A stretch of DNA of 64,000 nucleotides, taken from the NCBI RefSeq assembly GCF_000222605.1, contig NZ_AFWF01000086.1:1-64000 (forward strand), read 5' to 3'. How positions within the stretch are numbered: the first letter of the stretch is position 1; each line of letters begins with the position of its first letter. Below are positions 45,601 through 51,474 of the stretch, piece by piece. Made by a program: the position numbers and the translations under genes. The notes below the pieces were generated by a model. It did not search any database. It saw only the letters and a program-made list of their open reading frames with translations, and was not told where the DNA came from. The stretch comes from Vibrio ichthyoenteri ATCC 700023. GTDB taxonomy: Bacteria > Pseudomonadota > Gammaproteobacteria > Enterobacterales > Vibrionaceae.

Positions 45601-48600
45601 GTTATTATCAACAATAACGTCATCGTTGGTTTGCACCAGCACTTCAAATTCAGACTCTCCTGCTGGTAAATCAAATTGCACCGTTCCGTCATTGGCCACT
45701 GGCAGAACTTGCGTTGTGGCGCCAAACTTGACCGTCACTTGACTGCCATTAAAATCATCGGGATCAGATGCAGAACCTTCAGATAGTGTCAGTGTAATGG
45801 CGGTGCTGGTGGTGCTGCTTGATGACAAGGTCACATCGAAAGTAGCAATGTTGCCTTCTTCGACGGTCGGCTCGCTAACGCTAGTCACAACCGGACGATC
45901 ATCATCCGCTGGGGTTGGCCCACTTGGATCGACGCTGCCATCATCAAAGATGGTCGCAACGCCTTTATCATTACCTTGTGCGCCCACTACACCACTGGCA
46001 GTAAGCTCAAAGCTTTCTGCGCCTTCGTATATTGGTGCATTGTTATCATCCGTCGTTGCGACCGTCACGCGAACTTCGTTCACGCCCGCCGGCAGAACCA
46101 CATCTCCATTATTGGCCACAGTCAGCACTTCCCAACCGTTGTTGCCTTCAAACTCAACCAGCATGGCGCCGATGTCGTCGCTTTCTGTCGAGATATGATT
46201 AATACCTAAGTTGATGGTGGTTGGCGCTTCGGTTGGGGTGCTCAGTGACACGGTAAACACTGCATCTTGCCCTTCGCTCACATCCACATCATCTGACACT
46301 TGTACCAAAGGTATATCGACGTTTTCGATGTTACCTTCACCACTCACGCCACCCACTGTTAAGGTGTAATCTTCGGTGAGTTCGTAAATACCATCCACTA
46401 AGGTTGGAATGACAATACTGAAATTGCTGATACCTATCGGGACAACAATTTCATTGGTAATAGGGTCAAACGTCACACCATTGGTAAATTGAGCCTGACT
46501 TAAGTCAACATCGTTGTCGGTTGCGGTATCGTCGTTGGCACCAAATTCAATGCTGTAACGGGTTTCTTCAAGCACGCCATCTTCAAGTGCCACTTGATAA
46601 ACTAGATTGTCACCTTCCACCACAGTGGTATCGAGCATCTCAATGGAGTCCACATCCACGGGCGTTGGCAGAGGATTAACAATGATTGATACTTTGGCTT
46701 CATCAAAGCCGCCTTTATCGTCAGTGATGACATAATCAAAATGGGTATCGCCGGTAAAGTTATCATCTAAATCGATATAGACGATGCCATCTTCAATCCA
46801 AATATTGGCATTATTGGCATCCGATACATGGGTAAAGCGGATATTATCACCATCAGGATCAGCATCATTGCCCAGTAATTCAGAGACTGGTATTTGCAGC
46901 ACTTCACCTTGGTTTGCAACATAAGCGCCATCACTCGACGCTTTAAAGCCAGTTAGGAAGTAATCGGAAGAGTCTGAACCACGGCTTGGTTCATTAACAA
47001 AATCCACCGACTCAAACACAATACGGTCAAATGCCACGCCGCCTAGGGCGGTTTCATCAAAGCTGTAGGTACCGTTACTGTTGCCTTCGTTGGCCACAAA
47101 CATACCACTAGCAACCGCGTTGTCACCGAAGTAAGCCACCCATTTGCCTTGCTCGTGGTTACCTGAACCGCCTTCGTTTTGGAATAGATTCGATACTGAG
47201 AACGTAAACTCAGTCACTGGCTTATCCAAATCAATAGTGAACTGCTCAGACTCACCTTCTTCACGGTTGTATTGAATTTGCGCGCCTGGCCCGCCATTTT
47301 CATCACCAGCAACGCCACGTTTCACGCCACTCTCGGTAATGTCTTTGTCATCACCTTGGTAACTACCGCTGACTTGCGCATCGGGGTTCGTCCAATCGTC
47401 ACCGTTAAACTGACCTAACGAGACTTCAAATCCCACCGGATCATCGGTCGCAATCGGCGGCGTGTTCTCTGCTTCAACAAGACTGACTGTACTCTCTTCA
47501 CTGACGTTATTGTCACTGTCTACCGCACGATAATCAAAGGTATCCTCGGCGGGATTAGCCTCAAAGTAGCGCAGCTCCCAGTTGCCGTTACCAATAGTAG
47601 AAACGTCAACACCGATAATTGAAGCGCCTTCTTGTCCTTCTGACGCAAAGATTTCTATCTCTTTAAACAGTTCGCTATTGCCCGTCGTGTCCTTAGTGAT
47701 TTCTTTTACTATTGGTCCACCTTCGTCAAGATAGACCGTAATAAGCACGCTAGTTGGATTGGTTGGATGGTCCGGATTAAAATACCCCCCCATACCATCA
47801 AGGCCCAAGGTGACAGAATCGGATGGACGTTGAGACATATCGATTGAGATCGTCTCTCCTTCTTGTATCCCGTTGCCTCCGCCGACACCAAGACCATAGC
47901 CAACATGATTCTTATCTCCAAAATACTGGCTAAGCGCTTGATCATTGTCGGAGATGGCGGAAATTGTGATGACATCATCACTGCCTTCAAAGCTCAGAAC
48001 TCGTTGGGTTGGGTCACCATCAACTGGCTCACCCCAGTTCAAGAATGACGTCGTACTTCGTCCTCCCTCTAAACCCTCTGGTTCTTCTTTAACCCCTAAA
48101 ATGAATCCGGTCGACTCGTTATCATTCTGATAGGTGAATAAGTCTGGATCGAAGGTTTTAAGATCACCAATCGCATTACCATTTTCATCAAATTGGGTCA
48201 GGTCATCGACAGTCAACGGTTCGCCGTCATAAAGCAAGATCCCCGACTCGGGCAAACTGGTAATCACAACAGACAGAGGCGTGTTAGCTGGGTCGTCTTC
48301 CGCATCAGAAATATTGTCATTGCTTGGTTCGACATCATCGTTAAAGACAATAGCGGCGCGACCATTAGCGTCGAGAGATACGTTGAAATCCTGTGCTTGA
48401 GGTGGTGTATCAGGAGCCGCTGTCTCAAAGAACGATAAGATACGATCAACCAGACCCAAGCTTTGAGTACGGGATAAGCCTATCCCTTCAAAACCTTGAG
48501 TCTCGAAATTAGTTTGGGCTATTGCTTCATCACCCGTTCTTTGCACTGAATCTAGACTTGTGCCACTGGAACCACTCTCTTCACCGGCCGCAGGATCGAA

Positions 48601-48873
48601 TTCTTCATCAACCTGGGTTGGATCTTGCCCATCTTCTAAGGCCGCAATAATTTGTTGGACATCATCAGTGACATCGCGCAACGATCCATCTTCTTGAGCG
48701 ATCGCCGCGTTCACGACCGGCGCTCCCGCCTCGGTAAAGGTACCATCTGGCAATAATATTACGTCTCCAGGCTGCGGATTTTCTCCTTCCTGAAGCACTT
48801 TTACATTACCATCTGCTCCGATTATCATCGCACCAGCGATATTACCCATTGATATATAAGCCCCGAATCCCAT
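36643..48873 (-). CDS. Giant LapA/FrhA-type RTX adhesin with retention module
   Basis: About 4,076 residues from ATG 48873 (AGGTGG five bases ahead); a GTG at 48927 would add 18 residues and that numbering is used here. Order: retention module (about 27-100) with protease site PAAG at 112-115; a segment of about 960 residues (175-1132) holding Calx-beta-like units; another Calx-beta unit; a second copy of that segment (1263-2221); a DUF4114-like region (about 2230-2385); a carbohydrate-binding-like region (about 2633-2812); a PA14-like region (about 3118-3212); cadherin/VCBS-like units; a VWA domain with metal site DSSGS (about 3582-3790); RTX nonapeptides GGxGxDxxx (about 3928-3990); and a C-terminal type I secretion signal. 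By family it is exported in one step, held in the outer membrane by its N-terminus and released by a LapG protease under c-di-GMP control through LapD. No LapB/C/E, LapD or LapG gene lies in the window. Confidence 0.9.
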   Translation of the reverse strand: MGFGAYISMGNIAGAMIIGADGNVKVLQEGENPQPGDVILLPDGTFTEAGAPVVNAAIAQEDGSLRDVTDDVQQIIAALEDGQDPTQVDEEFDPAAGEESGSSGTSLDSVQRTGDEAIAQTNFETQGFEGIGLSRTQSLGLVDRILSFFETAAPDTPPQAQDFNVSLDANGRAAIVFNDDVEPSNDNISDAEDDPANTPLSVVITSLPESGILLYDGEPLTVDDLTQFDENGNAIGDLKTFDPDLFTYQNDNESTGFILGVKEEPEGLEGGRSTTSFLNWGEPVDGDPTQRVLSFEGSDDVITISAISDNDQALSQYFGDKNHVGYGLGVGGGNGIQEGETISIDMSQRPSDSVTLGLDGMGGYFNPDHPTNPTSVLITVYLDEGGPIVKEITKDTTGNSELFKEIEIFASEGQEGASIIGVDVSTIGNGNWELRYFEANPAEDTFDYRAVDSDNNVSEESTVSLVEAENTPPIATDDPVGFEVSLGQFNGDDWTNPDAQVSGSYQGDDKDITESGVKRGVAGDENGGPGAQIQYNREEGESEQFTIDLDKPVTEFTFSVSNLFQNEGGSGNHEQGKWVAYFGDNAVASGMFVANEGNSNGTYSFDETALGGVAFDRIVFESVDFVNEPSRGSDSSDYFLTGFKASSDGAYVANQGEVLQIPVSELLGNDADPDGDNIRFTHVSDANNANIWIEDGIVYIDLDDNFTGDTHFDYVITDDKGGFDEAKVSIIVNPLPTPVDVDSIEMLDTTVVEGDNLVYQVALEDGVLEETRYSIEFGANDDTATDNDVDLSQAQFTNGVTFDPITNEIVVPIGISNFSIVIPTLVDGIYELTEDYTLTVGGVSGEGNIENVDIPLVQVSDDVDVSEGQDAVFTVSLSTPTEAPTTINLGINHISTESDDIGAMLVEFEGNNGWEVLTVANNGDVVLPAGVNEVRVTVATTDDNNAPIYEGAESFELTASGVVGAQGNDKGVATIFDDGSVDPSGPTPADDDRPVVTSVSEPTVEEGNIATFDVTLSSSSTTSTAITLTLSEGSASDPDDFNGSQVTVKFGATTQVLPVANDGTVQFDLPAGESEFEVLVQTNDDVIVDNNETFNLAATTEYQQSDVDGDATITDDVDPAIVTLTGPESVMEGDSTGQFTITLSDPAKPLATPLAPAGSIITLSYSYVNADGDDIVEVAQAIVNPDGYTANFTIDTVQDDVYEEGQAFTVSVVSVTDDQNNNIFEALDLSDASQHVLIDDSKDNPPEAEDFDVALDSNGSAAIVFNDDVNADNDHISDQEDDSANTPLGVVITSLPESGVLFYDGQPLDESDLTQFDDNGEVIGELKTFDPTLFTYENDDQSTGFFLGVKEEPEGFEGDESTTSFLNWGEPVDGDPTQRVLTFEGSDDVIRITAESNNDQPLTQYFGDKNHIGYGLGVGNGDGIQANESIVIDMSERPADSVTLGLDGLGGWFYEGQQANPTSVLITVYLDDGSTIVKEVTKETSGNTDLFKEIEIFASEGQEGAQITSVEVSTIGNGNWELRYFEANPADDSFDYRAVDSDDNVSEERTVSLVEADNTPPIATDDPVAFEVELGKFNGDDWIHPDAQVSGSYQGDDKGITESGVKRGVEGDENGGPDAQIQYNREEGESEQFRIDLDEPVTEFTFSVSNLFKDEGGNGNHEQGKWVAYFGDNAVASGLFIANEGSSNGTYSFDETALGGVAFDSIVFEAVDFVNEPSRGSDSSDYFLTGFKASSDGAYVANQGDVLQIPVSELLGNDADPDGDSIRFTHVSDANNANIWIEDGIVYIDLDDDFTGDTHFDYVITDDKGGFDEAKVSIIVNPLPTPVDVDSIEMLDTTVVEGDNLVYQVALEDGVLEETRYSIEFGANDDTATDNDVDLSQAQFTNGVTFDPITNEIVVPIGISNFSIVIPTLVDGIYELTEDYTLSIGGVSGEGNIENVDIPLVQVSDDVDVSEGQDAVFIVSLTTPTEAPTTINLGINHISTESDDIGAMLVEFEGNNGSEVLTVANNGDVVLPAGVNEVRVTVATTDDNNAPIYEGAESFELTASGVVGAQGNDKGVATIFDDGSVDPSGPTPADDDRPVVTGVSEPTVEEGNIATFDVTLSSSSTTDTTITLTLAEGNATTPEDFDGTELSVQFGSTTQVLSVGNDGTVQFILPAGESEFDVLVQTTDDNVSDNNEVFMLSASTQYQQGVEEGLATITDNESPTLDLDGSQYQIEFVSESAGYQNVFGYYVYDDTSDTQQLMILMDDSHDYKGNVVDPVLGQLDSLDNVGYFLIPDAADVISSAPANAEFTTSDMGELLINGAVVPNQTVFSTHGENSTIRVSEDNDGNTVLSFDDQLGHPRDDDDYNDLVIKVSKLDSNVDYQTTFTEGDDPVSIADLDADIFDDHDRITTMEVTLVNKFDGDSLTLPANTSGFTIGQSVLASSIVLTVTADDPNGLSASEFEAFLKQIGFENSSENPDETDRTVTVKVTDDAGQESNTATTTVQVIEVSDLDVDDSAAGQEDTAIALDITLPADSSVVEIVIKDIPDGAVLASDGNEISVINGMASLSPNQLDLLTITPPEHSDVNFSLRVEGYTANDTVIEDHIIDVDVEAVTDTPNLDIEGAEILSFHNFDTIDLDGQSWRGNIDSQELTDADVVEGISDGAEGVWGTDNNSGNQDYNEVGKETVYRGNAGEQGNNVYELEGRNGDDQLFTQFEGEAGQFYALSFDVAARRLDDSPMTIFLENSQGERTILFEYTDQQSLTWSSETLNFQTPDDGQYKVVFESETSANSYGALLDDIKLGTLDNVGYEDSYIALSDIVVGLVDTDGSETLTTELDLGAFPAGTVIKAPDGSDLTPDGSGKIDITAWQNDLSELFINVPEPGNYPLGVSVSSQDNAPGVVETVDKVINVTVLPVLDAQSKQIEIIEDSEHILTLNDLGITDPDATLFVTQLSSNGQYELQTAPDTWEPIAERDRIDGSEIAAGNVRFVPAEHETGYDQYPNVGEGNQYQDYSSLGFILEKGDARSEENTLTIDVSPVADAPTLSIVTPDIVFPEQSFNISEWDNVVVDPIFGLGNGVDGDTLVEQISMLDMTQATQSTTNNAQETGSGATPANTAVLVTGLVYLEAGNTYDFTGKADDSLAIKVGGELVDEARWGVNSGQINGSEFIPPVSGFYPIEIYHHNQSGPGNFDVNVSINGAPAVDLASSNLPVVPDQAALENTELRTSALQIVEGVEVYEVYAYNEGLQDTEIPLSEITTALVDTDNSEDLMVELSGLPQDATLSDGAGNSVNVDASGIVGVTGWDLTQLTVLPPLGDDSDFIITVTSTAKEQYSTSEADSVGTIQVVVHENKPTTTVSQTQTVDEDNSVSGNVLDSATDEDNVLSIAGFTLDNVNYNVGEAVNLASGTLLIEANGDYSFEPNADWSGSLPVITFTTNTGVSDTLTINITPVADEPSVSIVFGESTVNGQGDIETEVDIAASVNDLDGSEQIQSVVIQGLPATAVVSAGYQDGVNWILPVTGSAAETFDNLVITHPQGTVLDIDVTATSTEVANNDTATSTENAASQQDIYADQGGETPMTLMSLIIDSSGSMRSKPFYSDSGNPDQNKMRMELVLEASIEMLEHVNAQEGSENVLVQLIDFDDQLTDGKDGQSNDNADRSAQSEGWMTVNQAIAMLGSALSSVADSSYTGVFDPSGYTDYEEAVYGVMNGYDDAALNSVDLTNTNDVIFFLSDGSNNRGWDSTTNSEWDAFIADKEVTSVGVGVPSSIPKEGLEEVAGSGNILYIPDSKIKTELPKLRPTIGLPGTLLAMITGMDVEEIVINASSIQVLQEIGVNGQVTPASVTTRVDIDDLVVETDYGDLRIKEDGSYFFQPDPTAPQLGAGEAVGYNILYTVLDTNGVESQHLATLNISQSGDVKAASPSLNGSTGDDVITGTDGDDVLLGHQGDDVIDGGLGNDFLFGGDGDDVLIGGLGNDVLTGGAGNDTFLWMNSDLDGGLDIISDFTVSEDKIDISDLLGQNETMDDLFSSISATVVNDNNVELTITRDNGNSTQTIQLDGVVDQLSGIDSGSGNITGSELTNLLTELIKPQEI
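42262..45140. repeat. Adhesin repeat, copy 2 (about 2.88 kb)
   Basis: This starts at a PPEAEDFDVALDSNG segment and ends at an ATITDNE segment of the adhesin. It is homologous over its length to copy 1 at 45530-48405. Within it, 43097-43493 differs from 46361-46757 by only about two bases, while the flanks differ at many sites. Confidence 0.85.
45530..48405. repeat. Adhesin repeat, copy 1 (about 2.88 kb)
   Basis: This starts at PPQAQDFNVSLDANG and ends at an ATITDDVD segment. It is separated from copy 2 by about 390 bases that encode a single extra Calx-beta-like unit. Confidence 0.85.
48583..48594 (-). other. Codons for the LapG-type cleavage site PAAG
   Basis: The site reads DPAAGEE at residues 111-117. 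(T/P/A)AAG just after the retention module is the sequence cut by LapG-family periplasmic proteases. It is the control point for release of this adhesin class. Confidence 0.65.
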
Positions 48874-49227
48874 AAAACCACCTATCACGCATCCCAAACC
48901 ATATTCTAGCCGTACAGATCGGCTCACTTAATATTAGTTCAAATCGTAGCCAATACAGGATATGACATCGAAAAGTACCAGATTTGAGACGTCGACAGAG
49001 CGAAACCGCTCGGTATTTCAGAATAACGATGAGTAATCTCGTAGCGTCAATGCACAAACTCGTTTATTACGACTGAATAACGTTTGTTCTGATGTTGTAA
49101 ACATAGGAAAGTTAAATTTGGCCTTTTTCAACCCATTTTTACTTCAAACAACACGCTAATGAACATTGTTTTATTACTCAAATTCTGGCAATTTAGACCA
49201 GTCTTTATGTTAGCGATGAGAGCACCG
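48874..49227. other. Divergent region between adhesin and hydrolase
   Basis: About 350 bases, AT-rich. Apart from in-frame extensions of both neighbouring genes I see no clear promoter, operator or hairpin. Confidence 0.35.
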
Positions 49228-49845
49228 ATGAAGGTTATAATACTGCACGGTTTATACATGCACGCAATTGTTATGCAGCCCTTAAGCCGAAAACTGCGTG
49301 AGTTAGGTTTTGACACTCAGACCATTACTTACAATAGTATTGCCATCGATCAAGACAGCATATTCGAAAAAATTGATGGCGCTCTTTCAAGTGATATGAC
49401 TAACTTATTAGTTGGCCACAGTTTAGGAGGACTGGTCATCAAGCACTACTTGGCTTCTCGCCGGCCAAGCACTGAAATAATCAGCCATATTGTGACCATT
49501 GGAACCCCCATAAAAGGAGCCTCAATCGTAGAGCGTATTAAACAACTAGGCTTCTCTTCTATACTCGGCAATGCGCCACAACATGGCTTAAATTTGCATG
49601 ACGACCGTTGGGAGTTCCCACAAAAGCTCGGTTGTATTGCTGGCACTCTCCCGCTTGGTGCTCGCACTCTACTCATGATGGACAATTCAATTCAGTCAGA
49701 TGGCACAGTGACCGTTGATGAAACTAAAATTGATGGCATGACGGATCACATTCAGACCCCAAGAAGCCACACCAGCCTGATCTATAGCGCATTTGTTCCC
49801 AAACAAATCCAACATTTTAGTCAACACGACATGTTTCTGCGCTAG
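49228..49845 (+). CDS. Alpha/beta hydrolase, lipase-like
   Basis: 205 residues from ATG 49228 (GAGAG seven bases ahead; longer frames exist upstream). It starts MKVIILHGLYMHAIVMQPL, an oxyanion-type HG motif, and has the nucleophile elbow GHSLGG (within LLVGHSLGGLVIKHYLAS), then IGTPIKGASIV. The segment TPRSHTSLIYSA carries the likely catalytic His. It has no signal peptide, so it is cytosolic or uses another route. It resembles small PGAP1/lipase-like esterases; the substrate is unknown. Confidence 0.75.
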   Translation: MKVIILHGLYMHAIVMQPLSRKLRELGFDTQTITYNSIAIDQDSIFEKIDGALSSDMTNLLVGHSLGGLVIKHYLASRRPSTEIISHIVTIGTPIKGASIVERIKQLGFSSILGNAPQHGLNLHDDRWEFPQKLGCIAGTLPLGARTLLMMDNSIQSDGTVTVDETKIDGMTDHIQTPRSHTSLIYSAFVPKQIQHFSQHDMFLR

Positions 49846-49915
49846 ATTCACGCCCTCACAATTGATGTTTATCGCGCGCAATGCTTGATCAAAAAATCTG
49901 AACGCGCTAATATCA

Positions 49916-49934
49916 TCGCCATTCGACGATAAAC
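49916..49934. promoter_or_regulatory. Candidate ArsR operator before arsR
   Basis: TCGCCATTCGACGATAAAC lies just before arsR and recurs with one change (A to T) at 50329-50347 before acr3. Two near-identical copies upstream of the regulator and of its target suggest the regulator's binding site. Confidence 0.55.
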
Positions 49935-49942
49935 TATATAAC

Positions 49943-50287
49943 ATGCCTATGAGTAACTGTAACGAGATCAACGCCACTGCATTAGTTGTCAATCAAACCC
50001 AACTAGAAAATGAGCAAAAGCTTGCCGCTCTTGCTAAAGCATTGGCACACCCTGCTCGTGTTCGTATTTTAAAAATATTGTTCACACTTGATAATCTTGG
50101 TGGTTGTCTCAACAGTGACTTAGTATCTGAATTAGGCCTTGCCCAATCAACAGTATCCGAGCATCTGCGCATTTTAAAACACGCAGGGTTTATCATTGCT
50201 GAGCCGATGCCACCAAAAATGTGTTATCGAATCGATCGTCAAGCGGCAACGACATTTGCTGAACTGTTCCAACAACTACTAAGCTAA
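49943..50287 (+). CDS. arsR: ArsR-family transcriptional repressor
   Basis: 114 residues. A winged helix: LAALAKALAHPARVRILKIL, recognition helix LAQSTVSEHLRILKHAG and a beta wing ending KMCYRID. The classical ELCVCDL arsenite site is missing. Cys residues occur at 6, 55 (GGCLNSDLV) and 94, which could form a different three-Cys site, as in some other ArsR proteins. It should repress itself and acr3 until arsenite binds. ATG codons at 49943 and 49949 are both possible. The gene is co-directional with acr3, with a hairpin and a repeated operator-like motif between them. Confidence 0.85.
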   Translation: MPMSNCNEINATALVVNQTQLENEQKLAALAKALAHPARVRILKILFTLDNLGGCLNSDLVSELGLAQSTVSEHLRILKHAGFIIAEPMPPKMCYRIDRQAATTFAELFQQLLS

Positions 50288-50289
50288 TT

Positions 50290-50307
50290 CAGGTGGTTTT
50301 TACCACC
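50290..50307 (+). terminator. Weak hairpin between arsR and acr3
   Basis: The stem AGGTGGT/ACCACCT with a TTTT loop starts just after the arsR stop; only a poor T run follows. It could lower read-through into acr3. Confidence 0.45.
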
Positions 50308-50328
50308 TAACTTTAACCGCTCCAATCA

Positions 50329-50347
50329 ATCGCCTTTCGACGATAAA
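50329..50347. promoter_or_regulatory. Second copy of the candidate ArsR operator, before acr3
   Basis: TCGCCTTTCGACGATAAAC, 18 of 19 bases identical to 49916-49934. It ends 15 bases before the acr3 start. Confidence 0.55.
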
Positions 50348-50362
50348 CGAAGAGAAAGAAAA

Positions 50363-51433
50363 ATGAGCAATCAAACTGTAGCAATCACGCCACCATCAAT
50401 GAGTTTTCTAGACCGATATTTAACTATTTGGATATTTCTAGCCATGGCTATCGGCGTGGGAATCGGCGCCTTATGGCCACAGGTCGCGCAATGGAACCAA
50501 GCCATGTCCATCGGCAGTACTAACATCCCTTTAGCCATCGGCCTAATTTTGATGATGTACCCGCCACTCGCAAAAGTCGATTACAGCCTGCTGGGTAAGG
50601 TGCGAAAAGACAAACAAGCCATCAAGCTATCATTGTTTATGAACTGGATTGTCGGCCCAATTTTGATGTTTATCCTTGCGATCACCTTCCTTGCAGATAA
50701 ACCTGGGTATATGGTCGGCATCATACTGATTGGTTTAGCTCGTTGCATCGCCATGGTGCTTGTTTGGAATGATATTGGTGGTGGTAATAAAGAATACGGT
50801 GCAGCATTAGTCGCAATCAACAGTGCGTTTCAGATTGTCACTTATAGCTTTATGGCTTGGCTATTTATCACCGTACTACCCCCATTGTTTGGCTACCAAG
50901 GCTTCGACGTAGATATCTCCATTTTAGATATCGCTGAAAGCGTATTGATTTATCTGGGTATCCCCTTCCTTGCGGGTTTTCTCAGTCGCAAATGGTTAGT
51001 AAAAGCAAAAGGTAACGATTGGTACAACAACGTCTTTATCCCTCGCATTTCACCGATTACATTAATTGCGCTATTGGGTACGATTGTGCTGATGTTTAGC
51101 TTAAAAGGAGAAATGATTCTCGAGCTACCTATGGACGTCGTGCGTGTGGCAGTGCCATTAACAATCTACTTTGTGGTGATGTTCTTTGTCAGCTTCTATG
51201 TCGGTAAGCGAATGGGTATCGAGTACGACAAAAATGCGTCGATTGCTTTCACTGCTACTGGCAATAACTTTGAGTTAGCGATTGCTGTTTCAATCGCTGT
51301 ATTTGGCCTAAATTCAGACCAAGCATTTGCTGGCGTTATCGGGCCACTGATTGAGGTTCCCGTGCTTATTGCGTTAGTTAATGTCGCGTTACGCTTGAAG
51401 CAAAACTATTCAATCAAGTCAATGGCCAAATAA
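50363..51433 (+). CDS. acr3: ACR3-family arsenite efflux permease
   Basis: 356 residues with about ten membrane helices. Key ACR3 features: [20 protein letters not shown], the essential Cys in [46 protein letters not shown] and the conserved Glu in [13 protein letters not shown]. The protein exports arsenite (and perhaps antimonite) using proton motive force. It follows arsR and presumably responds to it. No arsenate reductase gene (arsC) is next to it. A strong terminator follows. Confidence 0.93.
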   Translation: MSNQTVAITPPSMSFLDRYLTIWIFLAMAIGVGIGALWPQVAQWNQAMSIGSTNIPLAIGLILMMYPPLAKVDYSLLGKVRKDKQAIKLSLFMNWIVGPILMFILAITFLADKPGYMVGIILIGLARCIAMVLVWNDIGGGNKEYGAALVAINSAFQIVTYSFMAWLFITVLPPLFGYQGFDVDISILDIAESVLIYLGIPFLAGFLSRKWLVKAKGNDWYNNVFIPRISPITLIALLGTIVLMFSLKGEMILELPMDVVRVAVPLTIYFVVMFFVSFYVGKRMGIEYDKNASIAFTATGNNFELAIAVSIAVFGLNSDQAFAGVIGPLIEVPVLIALVNVALRLKQNYSIKSMAK

Positions 51434-51441
51434 CCGATAAT

Positions 51442-51469
51442 AAAAAGAGGACTTAACGTCCTCTTTTTT
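51442..51469. terminator. Bidirectional terminator between acr3 and the EIIC-EAL gene
   Basis: An 11-bp perfect stem (AAAAAGAGGAC/GTCCTCTTTTT, 5-base loop TTAAC) has A and T runs on both sides. Confidence 0.92.
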
Positions 51470-51474
51470 AGTTT

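Noticed and set aside
42298-48438. Several open frames of 60-207 codons on the plus strand opposite the adhesin gene
   Set aside because: They come in pairs at matching places of the two repeat copies, are Ser/Thr/Val-rich antisense translations of Asp/Gly/Glu-rich repeats, and lack ribosome sites.
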